From Lamellibrachia columna (lineage: Eukaryota > Annelida > Polychaeta > Sabellida > Siboglinidae): a DNA stretch of 64,000 bases. Below the pieces are notes generated by a model, which saw nothing but the letters and a program-made list of their open reading frames with translations, had not been told where the DNA came from and did not search any database. The DNA is taken from the NCBI GenBank assembly GCA_963662155.1, contig OY759263.1, positions 42,586,969-42,650,968 of the forward strand, read 5' to 3'. Every line of letters starts with the position of its first letter. Positions within the stretch are counted from its first letter, which is position 1. The translations under genes and the position numbers were made by a program. This document shows positions 60,601-64,000 of this stretch, in pieces.

Positions 60601-63287
60601 TACTAATGGACTAGTTAGCATTCTATCTAAAGGAATTACTAATTGACTAGCTAGCATTCTATCTAAAGGAATTACTAATTGACTAGCTAGCATTCTATCT
60701 AAAGGAATAACTAATTGACTAGCTAGCATTCTATGGAAAGGAATTACTAATTGACTAGCTAGCATTCTATCTAAAGGAATTACTAATTGACTAGCTAGCA
60801 TTCTATGGAAAGGAATTACTAATTGATTAGCTACCATTCTATGGAAAGGAATTACTAATTGACTAGCTAGCATTCTATCTAAAGGAATTATTAATTGACT
60901 AGCTAGCATTCTATGGAAAGGAATTACTAACTGACTAGCTAGCATTCTATCTAAAGGAATTACTAATGGACTACCTAGCATTCTATCTAAAGGAATTACT
61001 AACTGACTAGCTAGCATTCTATCTAAAGGAGTTACTAATTGACTAGCTAGCATTCTATCTAAAGGAATTACTAATTGACTAGCTAGCATTCTATGGAAAG
61101 GAATTACTAATTGACTAGCTAGCATTCTATCTAAAGGAATTACTAATTGACTAGTTAGCATTCTATTTAAAGGAATTGCTAATTGACTAGCTAGCATTCT
61201 ATCTAAAGGAATTACTAACTGACTAGCTAGCATTCTATCTAAAGGCATTACTAATTGACTAGCTAGCATTTTATCTAAAGGAATTACTAACTGACTAGCT
61301 AGCATTCTATGGAAAGGAATTACTAATTGACTAGCTAGCATTCTATCTAAAGGAATTACTAATGGACTAGCTAGCATTCTATCTAAAGGAATTACTAATT
61401 GACTAGCTAGCATTCTATGGAAAGGAATTACTAATTGACTAGCTAGCATTCTATCTAAAGAATTACTAATTGACTAGCTAGCATTCTATGGAAAGGAATT
61501 ACTAATTGACTAGCTAGCATTCTATCTAAAGGAATTACTAATTGACTAGCTAGCATTCTATCTAAAGGAATTACTAATGGACTAGCTAGCATTCTATCTA
61601 AAGGAATTACTAATTGACTAGCTAGCATTCTATCTAAAGGAATTACTAATTGACTAGCTAGCATTCTATCTAAAGGAATTACTAATTGACTAGCTAGCAT
61701 TCTATTTAAAGGAATTGCTAATTGACTAGCTAGCATTCTATCTAAAGGAATTACTAACTGACTAGCTAGCATTCTATCTAAATGCATTACTAATTGACTA
61801 GCTAGCATTTTATCTAAAGGAATTACTAACTGACTAGCTAGCATTCTATGGAAAGGAATTACTAATTGACTAGCTAGCATTCTATCTAAAGGAATTACTA
61901 ATTGACTAGCTAGCATTCTATCTAAAGGAATTACTAATTGACTAGCTAGCATTCTATCTAAAGGAATTACTAATTGACTAGCTAGCATTTTATCTAAAGG
62001 AATTACTAACTGACTAGCTAGCATTCTATGGAAAGGAATTACTAATTGACTAGCTAGCATTCTATGGAAAGGAATTACTAATTGACTAGCTAGCATTCTA
62101 TCTAAAGGAATTACTAATTGACTAGCTAGCATTCTATCTAAAGGAATTACTAATTGACTAGCTAGCATTCTATCTAAAGGAATTACTAATTGACTAGCTA
62201 GCATTCTATCTAAAGGAATTACTAATGGACTAGCTAGCATTCTATCTAAAGGAATAACTAATTGACTAGCTAGCATTCTATGGAAAGGAATTACTAATTG
62301 ACTAGCTAGCATTCTATCTAAAGGAATTACTAATTGACTAGCTAGCATTCTATCTAAAGGAATTACTAATTGACTAGCTAGCATTCTATCTAAAGGAATT
62401 ACTAATTGACTAGCTAGCATTCTATCTAAAGGAATTACTAATTGACTAGCTAGCATTCTATGGAAAGGAATTACTAATTGACTAGCTAGCATTCTGTGGA
62501 AAGGAATTACTAATTGACTAGCTAGCATTCTATCTAAAGGAATTACTAATTGACTAGCTAGCATTCTATCTAAAGGAATTACTAACTGACTAGCTAGCAT
62601 TCTATCTAAAGGCATTACTAATTGACTAGCTAGCATTCTATGGAAAGGAATTACTAATTGACTAGCTAGCATTCTATCTAAAGGAATTACTAATTGACTA
62701 GCTAGCATTCTATCTAAAGGAATTACTAATTGACTAGCTAGCATTCTATCTAAAGGAATTACTAATTGACTAGCTAGCATTCTATGGAAAGGAATTACTA
62801 ATTGACTAGCTAGCATTCTGTGGAAAGGAATTACTAATTGACTAGCTAGCATTCTATCTAAAGGAATTACTAATTGACTAGCTAGCATTCTATCTAAAGG
62901 AATTACTAACTGACTAGCTAGCATTCTATCTAAAGGCATTACTAATTGACTAGCTAGCATTCTATGGAAAGGAATTACTAATTGACTAGCTAGCATTCTA
63001 TCTAAAGGAATTACTAATTTATTACCTAGCATTCTATCTAAAGGCATTACTAATTTACTACCTAGCATTCTATCTAAAGGCATTACTTAATCTCTTCCTT
63101 ATTCACAAACCTTGATCCGGACATCCTGGATGTTCTCCACCTCATCTATCTGAGCCACCAGGGTGACGGCGACTGTCAACCCCGCCATGAACTTCAGGGT
63201 GTTGTCCGACACCCCAGTGGGTTCAATGATGGTTGCACTGGCTTGTTGTAACTGGTTGTCAAGATGTAGCATGTACGGACGGTGTCG
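51571..63287 (-). CDS. INTS4: Integrator complex subunit 4, last two coding exons (partial)
   Basis: Exons on the minus strand are 63111-63287 (59 codons, phase 0 at both ends) and 51571-51870 (99 codons plus TGA), with GT-AG borders (acceptor CTCCTTGCAG). The joined sequence (HLDNQLQQASATIIEPTG, FMAGLTVAVTLVAQIDEVEN, DVRIK + LRYPDSEVQLVVP, DVILSHGLWTEPSYVEV, CAPVKVNIEPKPCRR) corresponds to the C-terminal beta-rich domain of INTS4, which in human ends in KPARR. INTS4 is a HEAT-repeat scaffold of the Integrator cleavage module (with INTS9/INTS11) that processes snRNA 3' ends and attenuates Pol II transcription in the nucleus. Earlier exons lie beyond the window. The intervening intron is 11,240 bp and nearly all satellite. 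Confidence 0.9.
51920..52178 (-). mobile_element. tRNA-derived SINE copy 6 (INTS4 last intron)
   Basis: On the minus strand the head reads GTGGCCCACGTTAGCTCTAT, AGAGCGCTGGACTGTCGGTC and box B GGATTCAAGTCC, then CTGCTGCAGTTTTGAAACTT. It lies about 50 bp inside the intron from the last INTS4 exon. Confidence 0.75.
52452..63089. repeat. 36-bp satellite array with higher-order repeats (INTS4 intron)
   Basis: About 295 copies of a 36-bp unit (plus strand ACTAATTGACTAGCTAGCAT + TCTATCTAAAGGAATT). Two main variants differ at TCTAAAGG versus TGGAAAGG. Because 36 is divisible by 3, one minus-strand frame stays open as MLASQLVIP(L/F)(D/H)R repeats of up to 542 codons. Large blocks are duplicated: 53990-55159, 56505-57674 and 60280-61449 give the same 389-residue translation, and 53058-53975 matches 59348-60265. 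Units at both edges are more diverged. The array ends 20 nt from the splice donor. Confidence 0.97.
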
Positions 63288-63309
63288 CTGCAGGAGAAGT
63301 AATCACATT

Positions 63310-63700
63310 ATTTAACAAGATTTAACAAGATTGCCATCCAAGGCAAAGGCCCAGATGGCAAGTGGACAAGGAAGCCATTGACTTATTGAGAGTCCAAAAT
63401 GTTTGTCATTTATATATAACCCGCCCTCCTGAGATGTGACAACCTTGTTTTTAAACATATTCAAGCTGCTAGCAGTTACACAATCTGTACAATTTGTTCC
63501 ATTCATTTGTTGTCCTCTGTGAGAATGAGTACTTCTTGATATCCAATCTACACTGATCCTTTACTAATGTTACCTCATGTCCTCTAGTTCTACTATATTT
63601 CTTGAGTGAAAAACAAATATTTCCATCAATATTTTCATACCCATTCAATATCTTAAAATTATGAATACAGAAGCTGTGTAACAAATAACTGTACGTGGTT
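63310..63700 (-). pseudogene. LINE 3'-terminal fragment (INTS4 intron)
   Basis: Minus-strand frames read FKILNGYENIDGNICFSLKK, SRTRGHEVTLVKDQCRLDIK and KYSFSQRTTNEWNKLYRLCN. After a frame change they read CVTASSLNMFKNKV. This is the end of a non-LTR retrotransposon ORF2. The 3' end near 63310 carries two TTAACAAGAT units, a short tandem tail. Confidence 0.8.
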
Positions 63701-63753
63701 CCATTGATGTCTTAAAAGTTGTGACAAAATACTTGTTTGACATGATGCAGCAC

Positions 63754-64000
63754 ATTGTTCATTGGTTAATATTACAGTTAGTGATGATTGTTCATTGGTT
63801 AATATTACAGTTAGTGATGATTGTTCATTGGTTAAGATTACATTTAATGATGATTGTTCATTGGTTAAGATTACAGTTAGTGAGGATTGTTCATTGGTTA
63901 ATATTACAGTTAGTGAGGATTGTTCATTGGTTAAGATTACAGTTAGTGAGTATTGTTCATTGGTTAAGATTACAGTTAGTGAGGATTGTTCATTGGTTAA
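63754..64000. repeat. 33-bp minisatellite running off the window
   Basis: About 7.5 copies of a unit TTGTTCATTGGTTAATATTA + CAGTTAGTGATGA, with AATATTA/AAGATTA and GATGA/GAGGA variants. It continues past the last base. Confidence 0.95.

Noticed and set aside
52398..63083. Long minus-strand open frames of MLASQLVIPLDR-type 12-residue repeats (up to 542 codons) as real proteins
   Set aside because: The unit length is a multiple of three, so one frame stays open automatically. The frames break at repeat indels, lie within a spliced intron and have no start context or non-repeat domain.
52452..63089. The 36-bp regular repeats as a CRISPR array
   Set aside because: Units are contiguous with no unique spacers, and the context is a split eukaryotic gene.

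Overview
This is nuclear DNA from a metazoan, most likely an invertebrate. The genes are split by long GT-AG introns, the DNA is AT-rich, and it carries (CA)n, (TA)n and CAATA microsatellites, several LINE clades, a tRNA-derived SINE family, hAT-like relics and large minisatellites. The sequence alone does not place the species; an amphioxus-like or lophotrochozoan genome would fit. Nearly all long reading frames outside the four genes below are shadows or repeat artefacts.

Layout. (1) 1-4.4 kb: transposon-derived and tandem-repeat DNA. (2) 4.42-11.70 kb, minus strand: complete five-exon gene for 60S acidic ribosomal protein P1 (109 aa). Its 5.2 kb first intron holds three related C/D-box snoRNAs in the sense orientation, a MITE inserted at the end of one of them, and a 1.4 kb element with 430 bp inverted repeats. 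(3) 11.7-16.7 kb: divergent intergenic region with (GT)n/(TA)n tracts and an L2-like LINE relic. (4) 16.74-32.08 kb, plus strand: complete ten-exon gene for a TXNDC5/ERp46-like ER protein (396 aa; signal peptide, three CGHC thioredoxin domains, HDEL). Its introns hold hAT-like and other transposase relics. (5) 33.96-50.11 kb, minus strand: complete twelve-exon DCAF13/SOF1 WD-repeat gene (445 aa), convergent with TXNDC5; LINE fragments, SINEs and minisatellites fill its introns. (6) 51.57-63.29 kb and beyond, minus strand: the last two coding exons of Integrator subunit 4. The intron between them is 11.2 kb, of which about 10.6 kb is a 36-bp satellite with higher-order organisation. (7) 63.3-64 kb: LINE 3' fragment and a 33-bp minisatellite running off the window.

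The genes are housekeeping genes and do not form an operon. P1 is a ribosomal stalk protein, DCAF13 acts in small-subunit ribosome biogenesis, TXNDC5 in ER disulfide chemistry and INTS4 in snRNA 3'-end processing. The strongest unexpected signals are the snoRNA trio, whose conserved guide matches the large-subunit rRNA P-loop; the 10.6 kb satellite starting about 20 nt from the INTS4 splice donor; and a 3'-UTR tandem repeat that appears to have grown out of the last INTS4 codons.
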